64,000 bases of DNA, from positions 30,225-94,224 of the forward strand of contig PUJZ01000017.1 in assembly GCA_003550345.1 (NCBI GenBank), read 5' to 3'. Of this stretch, positions 1 through 9,586 are shown in pieces. Made by a program: the position numbers and the translations under genes. Each line of letters starts with the position of its first letter. Position 1 is the first letter of the stretch. Below the pieces are notes generated by a model, which was not told the DNA's origin, did not search any database, and saw only the letters and a program-made list of their open reading frames with translations. The DNA comes from Methanomassiliicoccaceae archaeon. GTDB taxonomy: Archaea; Thermoplasmatota; Thermoplasmata; Methanomassiliicoccales; Methanomethylophilaceae.

Positions 1-1
1 C

Positions 2-82
2 ATCGTGACCGAGGTGGGCGATGCGGTGGTGACCTCGAGGCCGGGGCAGAAGGGCTCCATCGACGCTGTGCTCGTCGAGTGA
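2..82 (+). CDS. 3' end of a CDS truncated by window start (possibly Gar1-like H/ACA RNP protein)
   Basis: Open frame from window edge ...IVTEVGDAVVTSRPGQKGSIDAVLVE*; Gar1 suggestion rests mainly on adjacency to SRP19, a common archaeal order. Confidence 0.4.
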   Translation: MVTEVGDAVVTSRPGQKGSIDAVLVE

Positions 83-107
83 GGCCCGTTTTTTCCGAGC
101 CCGTGAA

Positions 108-398
108 ATGAGCTACGACGAGGACACCGCCTGGAGCGTATGGCCGGAATACTTCGACAAATCGAGGTCCCGCGCCGAGGGGCGGAAGGTCAATCGCCGG
201 CTCGCTGTCCACAGCCCTACATTGGAGGGCCTCGAGAAGGCCGTCCGCGCCCTGGGGCTGGAATACAGGGTGGAGAGCGGCAAGCTCTATCCCGCCAACT
301 GGCCCCATTCCGAGGGAAGGATAAGGGTGGAAAGGTCCCTGGCCAAGACCGAGCTTCTGCGTAAGCTGGGGCGCGAGCTCGTCGCTCAGCGGTCCTGA
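108..398 (+). CDS. srp19: Signal recognition particle 19 kDa protein (SRP19)
   Basis: 96 aa; SVWPEYFDKSRSRAEGRKV...GLEYRVESGKLYPANWPHSEGRIRV typical archaeal SRP19. Confidence 0.9.
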   Translation: MSYDEDTAWSVWPEYFDKSRSRAEGRKVNRRLAVHSPTLEGLEKAVRALGLEYRVESGKLYPANWPHSEGRIRVERSLAKTELLRKLGRELVAQRS

Positions 399-676
399 GG
401 CGTCTCCACCTCTTCCACTAGCGTCTTGCCCGCCGACACCGAATCGATGGAATGGACGACCGCGCCGCCCTCGGCGATGACGTCCGACACCGAATCGTAG
501 TCGATCATGTTGCCCTCGATGGTTATCTTGATCTTCTGGGTCTCCTGGTCGACCTCTGAAACGGTGCAGTTGACCCCCAGCACCCCCGTCGCCACCGAAA
601 GCTTCTGCGCCATTTCGATGATGGAGGGGTGATGGGGCTTCAGAACATCCAATACTAGCCTTCGGATCTCACTCAC
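386..676 (-). CDS. DUF211 family protein
   Basis: MSEIRRLVLDVLKPHHPSIIEMAQKLSVATGVLGVNCTVSEVDQETQKIKITIEG matches DUF211. Confidence 0.85.
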   Translation of the reverse strand: MSEIRRLVLDVLKPHHPSIIEMAQKLSVATGVLGVNCTVSEVDQETQKIKITIEGNMIDYDSVSDVIAEGGAVVHSIDSVSAGKTLVEEVETPQDR

Positions 677-770
677 CTCAGATTCCTCTGACTTTGAATG
701 CCCTTGGTTCTATATATTATTGTCCTGGACTGCGAAAAGGCTTAAAAAAGCAGGCGCCCTTAGATTGGGC

Positions 771-2204
771 ATGTTGCCCGTTTCCGAGTTCCGCGTCCTC
801 GATGTGAACTCCGCCCATTGGGGCGTGTCGGTGGAGATGCTCATGGAGCAGGCGGGCTGCGCCGTCTCCGACCTGGTGCTGGAACGCTTCCCCGATAAGG
901 AGAGGATAGCGGTGGTCTGCGGCAGCGGCAACAACGGCGGCGACGGTTTCGTGGCGGCCAGGCATCTGCTCCCCTACCGCGACGTCGAGGTGCTGCTCGT
1001 GAAGCACGAGTCGTCCATCAGGACGGAGGCGGCGAGGCGGAACTACAGGATGGTGGCGGAGAGTTCGATGATGCTCTCCGAGGCCGGGTTGGGCGAATAC
1101 GACCTGATCGTCGATGCCGTTCTCGGCCTGGGGGTGAGCGGCGAGGTGCGGGAGCCGCACGCCTCCGCCCTCAAGATGATGGCCTCCGCGGCCTCCCCCG
1201 TGGTCTCGGTCGACTGCCCGTCCGGCCTCGGCACCCCTCAGGCGATCAGGCCCGATGTCACCGTCACCTTCCATGACCTGAAGGAGGGCATGGACGAGGA
1301 TAGCTGCGGGGAGATCGTGGTTGCCGACATCGGCATCCCCCTGGAGGCGGCCACCTTCACCGGCCCGGGGGAGGCGATGCTCTACCCGATGCCCCTCTCC
1401 TCGTCCCACAAGGGGCAGAACGGCCGCGTCCTGGTGCTGGGAGGCGGCCCGTACACCGGGGCCCCGGCCCTGGCCGCCCTCGGCGCCTACCGCATCGGCA
1501 GCGACCTGGTCCACATCGCAACCCCTCGGCGCAGCTTCCAGATAGTGGCCTCCTATTCGCCGATGTTCATCACCCATTGCCTCAGCGGCGACCACCTCCA
1601 GGAGGCCGATGTGGATGATGTCCTCGACCTGGCCCGGTTCGCCGACGTTCTCCTCATCGGTCCCGGTCTCGGCGGCGGGGCCGATACCTTGGCCGCCGTC
1701 GCCGCGGTCATCGAGGACTGCCCCCTGCCCATGGTCCTGGACGCTGACGCCGTCTCCGCCCTCGCCCATGCCAGGTCGGCGGGGGGGGAGGTCCTGGTGA
1801 CGCCTCACAAGCGGGAGCTGGAGAGGCTGACCGGCGAGCCCTGTCCCGATGACATCGAAGAAAGGGCCGAGTACGTCCGCAGCGCCTCTTCGGGCTCGGG
1901 GGCCGTCGTGCTGCTCAAGGGGGCGGTGGACGTGATCAGCGACGGCGTGAGGACCAAGCTGAACCGTAGCGGCTGCCCGGGGATGACGGTGGGCGGCACC
2001 GGCGATGTGCTGGCAGGGATGTGCGCCGGATTGGCCGCCAAGGGCATGGGGCTCTTCGACGCCGCCCGCCTGGGGTCCTACATCGCCGGCATCGCCGGCG
2101 AGCGGGCGGAGGCCTCGCAGGGCCCGGGGATGATGGCGACCGACATGCTCGACCACATCGGCCCCGCGCTCACGGCCGCCCAGGACTTCGGCGGGCGCAT
2201 ATGA
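771..2204 (+). CDS. nnr: Bifunctional NAD(P)H-hydrate epimerase / ADP-dependent dehydratase
   Basis: N-term epimerase VVCGSGNNGGDGFVAARHL; C-term kinase-fold dehydratase NRSGCPGMTVGGTGDVLAG. Confidence 0.93.
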   Translation: MLPVSEFRVLDVNSAHWGVSVEMLMEQAGCAVSDLVLERFPDKERIAVVCGSGNNGGDGFVAARHLLPYRDVEVLLVKHESSIRTEAARRNYRMVAESSMMLSEAGLGEYDLIVDAVLGLGVSGEVREPHASALKMMASAASPVVSVDCPSGLGTPQAIRPDVTVTFHDLKEGMDEDSCGEIVVADIGIPLEAATFTGPGEAMLYPMPLSSSHKGQNGRVLVLGGGPYTGAPALAALGAYRIGSDLVHIATPRRSFQIVASYSPMFITHCLSGDHLQEADVDDVLDLARFADVLLIGPGLGGGADTLAAVAAVIEDCPLPMVLDADAVSALAHARSAGGEVLVTPHKRELERLTGEPCPDDIEERAEYVRSASSGSGAVVLLKGAVDVISDGVRTKLNRSGCPGMTVGGTGDVLAGMCAGLAAKGMGLFDAARLGSYIAGIAGERAEASQGPGMMATDMLDHIGPALTAAQDFGGRI

Positions 2205-2962
2205 AGGTCCTCCCCGTGCCCGACAGGCCGATGCTGAGGGCCTCCGGCGAAGAGGAGCTGCTGGTGGTGGCCGACCTGCACATCGGCCTGGAGGCGCATC
2301 TTTCCTGGAAGGGCTTCCACATCCCTTCCCAGACGGCCAAGATGGAGGCGGAGCTGCTCAAGGCGGCCGAGGGCGTTGACAGGCTGGTCATACTGGGCGA
2401 TGTCAAGCACCGCGTGCCGGGCAGCACCCGCCAGGAGCACCGGGAGGTCCCCCGCTTCTTCGAGAGCCTGCTGCAGGCCTATCCGCGGGTCAGCGTGGTG
2501 AGGGGGAACCACGACGCCGGGCTGGACGCCTTCCTCCCTCAGGGGGTCGAGATGCTGCCCGCCTCCGGGGCCCTGTTCGGTGACCTGGGCATGGTGCACG
2601 GCCACACCTGGCCTTCGGCGAGGGCCCTGGGCTGCAGGGTGCTGCTGAGCGCCCACAACCACTCCCGGGTTTCCTTCGCCGGCATCAGGGGCTCCGGCCC
2701 CACCGAGCCCTGCTGGCTGCGGATACCGTTCCGGGACGGCGACGGGCTGCCGGAGGAGCTGCTGGTGCTGCCGGCCTTCAACCCCAACCTGGGCGGTTCG
2801 CCGGTGAACGTGGAGGGCGAGGGCATGCTGGGGCCGGTGCTCAACAGCGAGCTGCTGGACATGGAGGAGGCTCGCGTGTACCTCCTGGACGGGGTGGCGC
2901 TGGGAAGGCTGGCGGACCTTTGGGTGCCCGGCAGGAGATACAGAAAAAGAAGGGTTTTGTGA
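2201..2962 (+). CDS. Calcineurin-like metallophosphoesterase
   Basis: ATGA overlap with preceding stop; ADLHIGLE, LGDVKH, VRGNHDAG, HGHTWP motifs. Confidence 0.85.
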   Translation: MKVLPVPDRPMLRASGEEELLVVADLHIGLEAHLSWKGFHIPSQTAKMEAELLKAAEGVDRLVILGDVKHRVPGSTRQEHREVPRFFESLLQAYPRVSVVRGNHDAGLDAFLPQGVEMLPASGALFGDLGMVHGHTWPSARALGCRVLLSAHNHSRVSFAGIRGSGPTEPCWLRIPFRDGDGLPEELLVLPAFNPNLGGSPVNVEGEGMLGPVLNSELLDMEEARVYLLDGVALGRLADLWVPGRRYRKRRVL

Positions 2963-2980
2963 AAGGGGTTTGGGGCGCGC

Positions 2981-4498
2981 TCAGTTGCGCGAGAAGGTCT
3001 TGAAGACCTCGCCGTCGGCGTCCTTGATGACCGCCTTCAGCGGCATCTGCCCCGGCAGGCTGTGCGTGGCACAGGAGTTGCAGGGGTCGTAGGCGCGGAA
3101 GGCCATCTCCACCATGTTCAGCAGACCCGGCGAGACCTGGTAGTCCTTTATGAGCGCCTTGGCGGCCTTGGCCACGCTCATGTTCATCGGGCCGTTGTTG
3201 TTGGTGGTGCCGACCACCATGTTGCAGTCGGTGACGATGCCGTTCTCGTCGCTGACGTAATGGTGGGTCAGCGTGCCCCGCGGGGCCTCGACGCAGCCGA
3301 TGCCCTCCCCGCCCGGGGAGATGTCGCGCTGCTTGATGTCGCCGGTGGTCAGGTCGGGGTTCTGCGCCAGCTCGTTCACGAGCTCGGCGGCGTAGAGCAT
3401 CTCGATGACCCTCGCCCAATGGATGGCCAGCGTGTTATGCACCGGGCCCTCGACGCCGAGGTCGCGGAAGGTCGCGTAGAACTTCTCGTACTCCTCCTGC
3501 GCCAGCGGGGTCTTCATGCCCTCGGCGGCGTTGAGCCTGCTCAGCGGTATGGCGCGGTAGATGCCGCTGTCCGGACCGTCGACCAGCCCCTTGTACCCGA
3601 CCTTCTTCAGGTAGGGGAACTTCTGGTAGGACCAGGGCTCCACCGCCTCGGCGATGTTGTCCAGGTAGTCCACCGGGTCGTACTTGGCGAACTCGGCGCC
3701 CTTCTGGTCGACCACCCTGATCGGGCCGTCGTGGAACTCCACCTTGTTGTCCTTGTTCACCATCCCCATGTAGTAGGTCTCATGGTAGAAGATGTCCGGG
3801 TTGGCGATTATGTCCACGTAGTCCTGGTTGGCCAGCACCACGTCGGCGAAGACCTGCTGAGTGGTCTTGGCGAAGTCCACCATGTACTCGCTCATGGACA
3901 GGATCTCCGCCTGCTCCTCCTTGCTTATGGGCTTGGAGACGCCGCCGGGGACGCCCATCACCGGATGGGTGGCCTTGCCGCCGATCATCGCCTGTATCTT
4001 CTGCGCGTAGGCGCGCGCCTTGAGCACCGCCGAGCCGAGCTCGAGGCCCACGGCGCCCACCACTCCCAGGACGTTCCTGGTGGCGGCGGGCGAAGAGGGG
4101 CCGAGCACGAAGTCGGCCGAGGCCAGCACGTAGAAGTGCGCGATGTGGCTGTGCACGAAGTGGGCCCCGTAGAACAGGTCCCTGATCATGAACGCGGTGT
4201 CGGTCGGCTTGGTGTTGTAGCACATGTCGATGGCCTTGGTGGAGGCCATGTGGTGAGCGCCGGGGCAGACGCCGCAGAGGCGGGCGGTGAGCTGGTTCAT
4301 CTCGGTCACCCTGCGACCGATGCAGAACCTCTCGAAACCGCGCAGCTCCGGGGTCTGCCAGTAGGCGTTCGCGACATTGCCGTTCTCGTCCAGGAATATC
4401 TCTATCAGCCCGTGGCCCTCCAGGCGGGTTATCGGGTCGATGGTTATCCGGTTGGACTCGCTCTTGGTTGTCTCATCCCATATTATCGGGGCTGTCAT
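2981..4498 (-). CDS. mvhA: F420-non-reducing [NiFe] hydrogenase large subunit (MvhA)
   Basis: RLCGVCPGAHH and DPCNSCATH NiFe ligand motifs; operon with mvhG/mvhD/hdrA. Confidence 0.93.
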   Translation of the reverse strand: MTAPIIWDETTKSESNRITIDPITRLEGHGLIEIFLDENGNVANAYWQTPELRGFERFCIGRRVTEMNQLTARLCGVCPGAHHMASTKAIDMCYNTKPTDTAFMIRDLFYGAHFVHSHIAHFYVLASADFVLGPSSPAATRNVLGVVGAVGLELGSAVLKARAYAQKIQAMIGGKATHPVMGVPGGVSKPISKEEQAEILSMSEYMVDFAKTTQQVFADVVLANQDYVDIIANPDIFYHETYYMGMVNKDNKVEFHDGPIRVVDQKGAEFAKYDPVDYLDNIAEAVEPWSYQKFPYLKKVGYKGLVDGPDSGIYRAIPLSRLNAAEGMKTPLAQEEYEKFYATFRDLGVEGPVHNTLAIHWARVIEMLYAAELVNELAQNPDLTTGDIKQRDISPGGEGIGCVEAPRGTLTHHYVSDENGIVTDCNMVVGTTNNNGPMNMSVAKAAKALIKDYQVSPGLLNMVEMAFRAYDPCNSCATHSLPGQMPLKAVIKDADGEVFKTFSRN

Positions 4499-4499
4499 T

Positions 4500-5759
4500 T
4501 CAGTTACCCCCCTTCTCCTTGACGGCCCTGTTGATCAGGGACTTGGCCAAGCTGAACTGATAGAAGTACCCCAAGGGGTCCTTTATCTGGCTCATTATCT
4601 TCATTATCTCTTCCTCGTCGATGTGAGGGTCGTTGTCCAGCACCGGGAACAGGGAAGCGATCGCGGTCAGTATGCTCGCGCCCATCTCGGAGACCGCCCC
4701 GGTGGGGCCGTAGCATCCGCGGCAGGGCGATGCGGCGATGGTGCAGGGCGACCCGCAGCCGGCGCGTGTCGCCGGGCCCATGCACATTATGCCCTGGTCC
4801 AGCAGGCAGAGCTCCGGGTCGACGTCTATCTCATGCGGCTCGACGACCTTCTCGATCCTGCGGTTCTCCTTCTTGCGGGGGCACTCCTCGCAGAGGGTCT
4901 TCTCCGAGGCGCCGATTATGGTGCCCTTGGGGGGAAGCTCCGCTCCCTTGTACACATGGCCGATCAGCGCGCCCAGCAGCACGTTTATGCTGGTCTGCAT
5001 GGGCGGGCAGCCGGGGACGTAATAGTCCACATCGACGACGTCGTCCACCGCTCTCACGGTGTCATAGAGCACCGGGATGTGCAGCTCGCCCTCGGGGGCC
5101 TGGTAGCTGGTCTGCGGGAACACCGGCTCCGGCTGCGTGTCCTGGAACGCCTTCATGGTGGGCGTCTTGGTGTACACGTAGTCCATGATCTCCTTGGTGT
5201 TGTGCAGGTTGGCCAGGCCGGGCATGCCGCCCCACATGGCGCAGGCGCCGTAGGACACCAGCAAGGTGGACTTCTGGCGCAGCAGCTTCAGCATGTGCTC
5301 GTTCTCGGAGTTGCGCACCGCGCCGTTGAAGAGGGTCACGGTGATCTCCCCGTCCTCCATGGCCTCCAGGTCCTTGACCTTGCCGTCCACGGCGATGGGC
5401 CAGAAGACCACGTCAGCCATGTCGTTGACGGTGAGTATCTTCTCATTGATGTCGAGCATGGAGACGTCGCAGCCTCCGCATCCTGCTCCCCAGTAGTGGG
5501 CGAACTTGATCTTGCCGCCCGGAGGGGGCCCGGGAAGGAGCGCCTTGAGGTCAGGGGGAAGCTCTGCCTTGGGGGACACCTCCTGCGCGACAGGGGTGTC
5601 GTCCATGGACTCCTCGGCGGGCGCCGCCGGGGCCTCCGCCTTGGCGGCGGGCGCCGCTTCGGACTCTGCCGCCGCCTCCTTGGCGGGGACAGCGGCCTCC
5701 TCCATCTTATCGCCCGCCTTCTTGAAGAGCTTGCCCAGTATCTTATCGAATATCGACAA
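4500..5759 (-). CDS. mvhG: F420-non-reducing [NiFe] hydrogenase small subunit (MvhG) with long N-terminal extension
   Basis: HYWGAGCGGCDVSMLDINEKIL and CMGPATRAGCGSPC..PCRGCYGP FeS ligands; about 90 aa A/E/P-rich N-terminal extension. Confidence 0.92.
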   Translation of the reverse strand: MSIFDKILGKLFKKAGDKMEEAAVPAKEAAAESEAAPAAKAEAPAAPAEESMDDTPVAQEVSPKAELPPDLKALLPGPPPGGKIKFAHYWGAGCGGCDVSMLDINEKILTVNDMADVVFWPIAVDGKVKDLEAMEDGEITVTLFNGAVRNSENEHMLKLLRQKSTLLVSYGACAMWGGMPGLANLHNTKEIMDYVYTKTPTMKAFQDTQPEPVFPQTSYQAPEGELHIPVLYDTVRAVDDVVDVDYYVPGCPPMQTSINVLLGALIGHVYKGAELPPKGTIIGASEKTLCEECPRKKENRRIEKVVEPHEIDVDPELCLLDQGIMCMGPATRAGCGSPCTIAASPCRGCYGPTGAVSEMGASILTAIASLFPVLDNDPHIDEEEIMKIMSQIKDPLGYFYQFSLAKSLINRAVKEKGGN

Positions 5760-6179
5760 TCAGGCCACCTCCTTCAGCGGGTTGGGGCCGAGGCCCTTGA
5801 TGTCGTCCACGAACTCGCTCATGGTGGTCTGGAACTTCTCCCCCTCGGAGGCGGAGACCCATTCCAGCCTCAGCCTCTTGGGGTCGAAGCCGTACTCCTC
5901 CAGCACGAAGCGGAGAAGGGCCATCCTCCTTCTGGCGCGGTAGTTGCCGCCTATGTAGTGGCAGTCCGCGGGGTGGCATCCCAGCACGATGACGCCGTCA
6001 GCGCCCTTGGCGAGGGCGCTGAGTATGTGCTCGGGGTCGACCCTCGCGGAGCACATCGTGCGGATGATGCGGAAGTTGGTAGGCATCTGCAGCCTGGCCA
6101 CACCGGCGCCGTCGGCGCCGGCGTAAGAGCACCAGTTGCAGCAGAAGGCTATCACTTTCGGATCGAAGTCTTCGCTCAT
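5760..6179 (-). CDS. mvhD: F420-non-reducing hydrogenase iron-sulfur subunit D (MvhD)
   Basis: MSEDFDPKVIAFCCNWCSYAGADGAG...GCHPADCHYIGGNYRARRR. Confidence 0.93.
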   Translation of the reverse strand: MSEDFDPKVIAFCCNWCSYAGADGAGVARLQMPTNFRIIRTMCSARVDPEHILSALAKGADGVIVLGCHPADCHYIGGNYRARRRMALLRFVLEEYGFDPKRLRLEWVSASEGEKFQTTMSEFVDDIKGLGPNPLKEVA

Positions 6180-6184
6180 TGGTA

Positions 6185-9184
6185 TCACTCCTCCAGGGCG
6201 GCATCGATCTCCGCCTGTATCTGGATGTTCTTGAATCCCTTCTGCTCCATGGCCCCGGAGGGGCAGGCGGCGACGCAGCAGCCGCATCCCTTGCAGAGAG
6301 CGTCGTTGACCTGGCTGCGGAGCTTCCCGTCGCCCACATCGACTATCTCGATGGCGCTGTACTCGCAGCAGCCCTCGCAGACGCCGCACCCGTCGCAAAG
6401 GTCTTCGTTGACGCTGGCGATGATGCCCTCTGAGACGAGCTCCTCCTTGGATATCACGGTGAGCGCCCTGGAGGCGGCACCGGAGGCCTGTGCCACACAC
6501 TCGTCTATGTGCTTGGGCCAATGGGCCAGACCGGCAACGTAGACGCCCTCGGTGGCGAAGTCGACCGGGCGCAGCTTCTGGTGCGCCTCGAAGTAGAACC
6601 CGTCCTTGCTGATGGGTATCTTGAGCATCTTGGCGAGCTCCTCCTTCTCCTCCCGGTCGGGGGCTATGCCGGCGCTGAGCACCAGGCAGTCCACGGGCAC
6701 GGACACGTCCATGTTGAGGATGGTGTCATAGGCCTTCACGCTGGAGCCGTCGTACTCAGGCATCCTGTCCTCGGGGAAGCGCAGGAACATCACGCCGAGC
6801 TCGGAGGCGCGGCGGTAGAGCTCCTCGCGGTAGCCGTAGGTCCTTATGTCCTTGTGGAACACGGTGACCTTGGCGGAGGGGTCGGCCTCCTTGATGGCGA
6901 TGGCGTTGCGCAGGGCGGTGGTGCAGCAGACACGGGAGCAGTACTTGACATCGTCGTTCCTGGACCCTATGCACTGGATGAAGGCCACGTTCTTGGCGTT
7001 GAATCCGCCGTCGTGGATCATCTTCTCCACCTCCAGCGCGGTGGCGACCTTGTCGTCCTTGCCGTAGCCGTACTCGCTGGGCTTGTACGGGCTGGCGCCC
7101 ACCGCCAGTATCACCGCTCCGACCTCCAGCTCCTGGTCTCCGGTCTGGACGGTGAAGTTGCCCACGTATCCGGGGATGTCCTTGACCTCGGTGCCGAGGT
7201 GGACGCTGATGAGCGGGTTGGACTCCACCTTGGAGATCATCTCGGCGAGGTGCTCGCTGACGTCCTTGCCGTCCTCCTTGTGGTAGAAGTTCCTGGCGTT
7301 GCCGCCCAGGCTGTCGTCCTTCTCGATGATGTGCCCCTCGAATCCCTGCGCGGCAAGGTCGAGGGCGGTGCTCATGCCGGTCACGCCGCCGCCGATGACG
7401 GCGGCGGAGTTGGTGACGGGCAGCTTGGAGCCCTGCAGGGGCTCGAGCAGCAGCGCCTTGGCGACCGCCATGCGGACCAGGTCCTTGGCCTTCTCGGTGG
7501 CCTTCTCCGGCTCGTGCATGTGGATCCAGGAGCACTGGTCGCGGATGTTGGCCATGTTGAAGAGGTACTGGTTGAGGCCCCCTTCGCGGCAGGCGTTGCG
7601 GAACAGCGGCTCGTGTGTCCTCGGCGTGCACGATGCGACCACCACACGGTTCAGGTTCTTCTCCTTGATGGTGGCGGTGATGTCCTCCAGGCAGTCCTGG
7701 GCGCAGGCGTACATGCTCTCAGCGGCATGGACGACCCCCGGCAGGCCAGCAGAGTACTCTGCTACCGTGGGGACGTTGACGGTGGCGCCGATGTTGATGC
7801 CGCACTCGCAGACCCAGACCCCTACGCGGGGCTCCTCTCCGGAGACGTCGCGCTCAGGGGGGTACTCCTTGGGCTCGCGGGGCTTGAAGTTCTCGTCCAC
7901 TATCAGCGATCCCGCCTTGGCGGACGATCCGCAGGCCTCGGCGACCGAGGTGGGTATGTCCTTGGGCGCCGCCAGGGCACCGGTGACGAAGACCCCCTCC
8001 CTGCTGGTGGCCAGAGGGTTGAAGATCTCGGTCTTGCAGTAGCCGTGCTCATTGAGCTCGAAGCCCAGGGTCTTGGCGAACTCCTCGGCGTCGGACTGCG
8101 GGTTCATGCCCACCGACAGGACCACGAGGTCGTACTCCTCGGCCTTGGGGGCGCCCTCGGGGTCAGCATAGCGGAGGGTGAGCTTCTTGGTCTCGGGGTC
8201 CTCCTCCACCGATGCGACGCGGGCGTTCCTGTGCATCTTGATGCCGTACTCGCCCTCGGCGCGGTGGATGTAGTCCTCGAACTCCTTGCCGTAGGAGCGG
8301 ATGTCCATGAAGAATATGTCCTCTTCGACATCGGCGTGCTCCTTGGTGATGATGGCCTGCTTGGTGGCGTACATGCAGCACACCGACGAGCAGTACTTCT
8401 TCCACCCCTTCTTCTCGCTGCGGGAGCCGCAGCACTGGATGAACGCTATCTTCTTGGGGTCCTCCCCGGACGATGGCATCCGGATGTGCCCGTGGTCGGG
8501 GCCTGAGGCGCACATCATCCTCTCGAACTCCATGGCGGTAACCACGTTGGCGAAGCGCCCGTAGCCGTACTCGGTGGAGATCTTCGCGTCCCATGTCTCG
8601 AAACCGGTGGCGCAGATGATGGACCCGATGTCCAGGGTTACCTCCTCATCCTTCATCTCATAGTCCACGGCCCCGCGGGTGCAGACCTTCTGGCACACAC
8701 CGCACTTGTCCTCCAAGAGCTTCTTGCAGTTCGCGGCGTCGATGAGGGCCACGCGCGGCACCGCCTGCGCGTGGGGTATGTAGATCGCTCTCCTTGTGGA
8801 CAGGCCGTACTCGAACTCGTCGGGTATCTTCTTCTGAGGGCACTTCTGGAGACAGTCCCCGCAACCGGTGCACTTCTCCTCGTCCACGTACCTTGCCTTC
8901 TTGGTGACCTTCACCTTGAAGTCTCCGGGCTGACCGTCGACGCTCTTAACCTCAGAATAGCTCAGAACGTCTATGTTCGGGTGACCGAAACAGTCAGCCA
9001 TCTTGGGCGAAAGGATACAGGCGGAACAGTCGTTCGTCGGGAACGTCTTGTCGAGCCGGCTCATCCTGCCTCCGATGGTGGGTTCCTTTTCCACCAGGTA
9101 GACGTGGATGTCACGGTCCGCAAGGTCCAACGATGCTTGGATGCCTGCAATCCCTCCGCCGATAACTAATGCCGATTTTGTCAA
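6185..9184 (-). CDS. hdrA: Heterodisulfide reductase subunit A, double-FAD-domain form (HdrA)
   Basis: Two Rossmann motifs (VIGGGIAG and VIGGGVTG), several 4Fe4S ferredoxin CxxCxxCxxxC motifs; TTG start at 9184 preceded by GGAGG. Confidence 0.9.
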   Translation of the reverse strand: MTKSALVIGGGIAGIQASLDLADRDIHVYLVEKEPTIGGRMSRLDKTFPTNDCSACILSPKMADCFGHPNIDVLSYSEVKSVDGQPGDFKVKVTKKARYVDEEKCTGCGDCLQKCPQKKIPDEFEYGLSTRRAIYIPHAQAVPRVALIDAANCKKLLEDKCGVCQKVCTRGAVDYEMKDEEVTLDIGSIICATGFETWDAKISTEYGYGRFANVVTAMEFERMMCASGPDHGHIRMPSSGEDPKKIAFIQCCGSRSEKKGWKKYCSSVCCMYATKQAIITKEHADVEEDIFFMDIRSYGKEFEDYIHRAEGEYGIKMHRNARVASVEEDPETKKLTLRYADPEGAPKAEEYDLVVLSVGMNPQSDAEEFAKTLGFELNEHGYCKTEIFNPLATSREGVFVTGALAAPKDIPTSVAEACGSSAKAGSLIVDENFKPREPKEYPPERDVSGEEPRVGVWVCECGINIGATVNVPTVAEYSAGLPGVVHAAESMYACAQDCLEDITATIKEKNLNRVVVASCTPRTHEPLFRNACREGGLNQYLFNMANIRDQCSWIHMHEPEKATEKAKDLVRMAVAKALLLEPLQGSKLPVTNSAAVIGGGVTGMSTALDLAAQGFEGHIIEKDDSLGGNARNFYHKEDGKDVSEHLAEMISKVESNPLISVHLGTEVKDIPGYVGNFTVQTGDQELEVGAVILAVGASPYKPSEYGYGKDDKVATALEVEKMIHDGGFNAKNVAFIQCIGSRNDDVKYCSRVCCTTALRNAIAIKEADPSAKVTVFHKDIRTYGYREELYRRASELGVMFLRFPEDRMPEYDGSSVKAYDTILNMDVSVPVDCLVLSAGIAPDREEKEELAKMLKIPISKDGFYFEAHQKLRPVDFATEGVYVAGLAHWPKHIDECVAQASGAASRALTVISKEELVSEGIIASVNEDLCDGCGVCEGCCEYSAIEIVDVGDGKLRSQVNDALCKGCGCCVAACPSGAMEQKGFKNIQIQAEIDAALEE

Positions 9185-9454
9185 ATCAATGCCTCCGTTA
9201 TTTCGACAGTGTTTGGATTGGAATCGGAATAACATATCAGTTCTTTAATGCTTTCTCCAAAACGTTGATATTGTATGTTGCATTTCAGTGAAGGGTCAAA
9301 AGAAAATATTCCGCCATTAACGGCGTTTCTCCAGGCCCCGGTGCGAATCCTGCCTGATTGCCAGCATCCTCCCGCTATCCCTTTTTCCATCGGAAACGAA
9401 GGGGTGTCGGGACCCGTCGGCGGCGGGGGCGCCCCCGGCGCTACGACGCTTTGC

Positions 9455-9470
9455 TTCGTAATGTTACGAA
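9455..9470. promoter_or_regulatory. Perfect 7-2-7 palindrome TTCGTAA-TG-TTACGAA, possible operator
   Basis: Seen directly in the divergent intergenic region between hdrA and the RING-like gene. Confidence 0.45.
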
Positions 9471-9541
9471 TGATATTCCGATTCTACCAACAGAGTTAAT
9501 GCTGGCACACGCTAAATACCTTTTCGCTCGCGAATTATTAT

Positions 9542-9561
9542 GTTCAAGAACGTTATATATA
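9542..9561 (+). promoter_or_regulatory. GTTC-AA-GAAC dyad adjoining TATA box (TTATATATA), promoter of RING-like gene
   Basis: gttcaagaacgttatatata; TATA lies about 26 nt upstream of ATG 9587, compatible with a leaderless transcript. Confidence 0.55.
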
Positions 9562-9586
9562 GAATGCCCCGATTGACTACCGTAAA

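Noticed and set aside
717-2156. 479-aa minus-strand ORF opposite nnr
   Set aside because: Antisense shadow of a high-GC gene; low-complexity G/H/R/A-rich translation and no domain, while the plus strand encodes a clear enzyme
3062-4522. 486-aa plus-strand ORF opposite mvhA
   Set aside because: GC-driven antisense ORF; translation is H/V/G/L-rich without motifs
4377-6542. 721-aa plus-strand ORF over mvhG/mvhD
   Set aside because: Antisense shadow ORF; opposite strand has catalytic motifs of MvhG/MvhD
9425-9436. GGGGGCGCCCCC as intrinsic terminator
   Set aside because: No following T-run and located upstream of both divergent genes, not downstream
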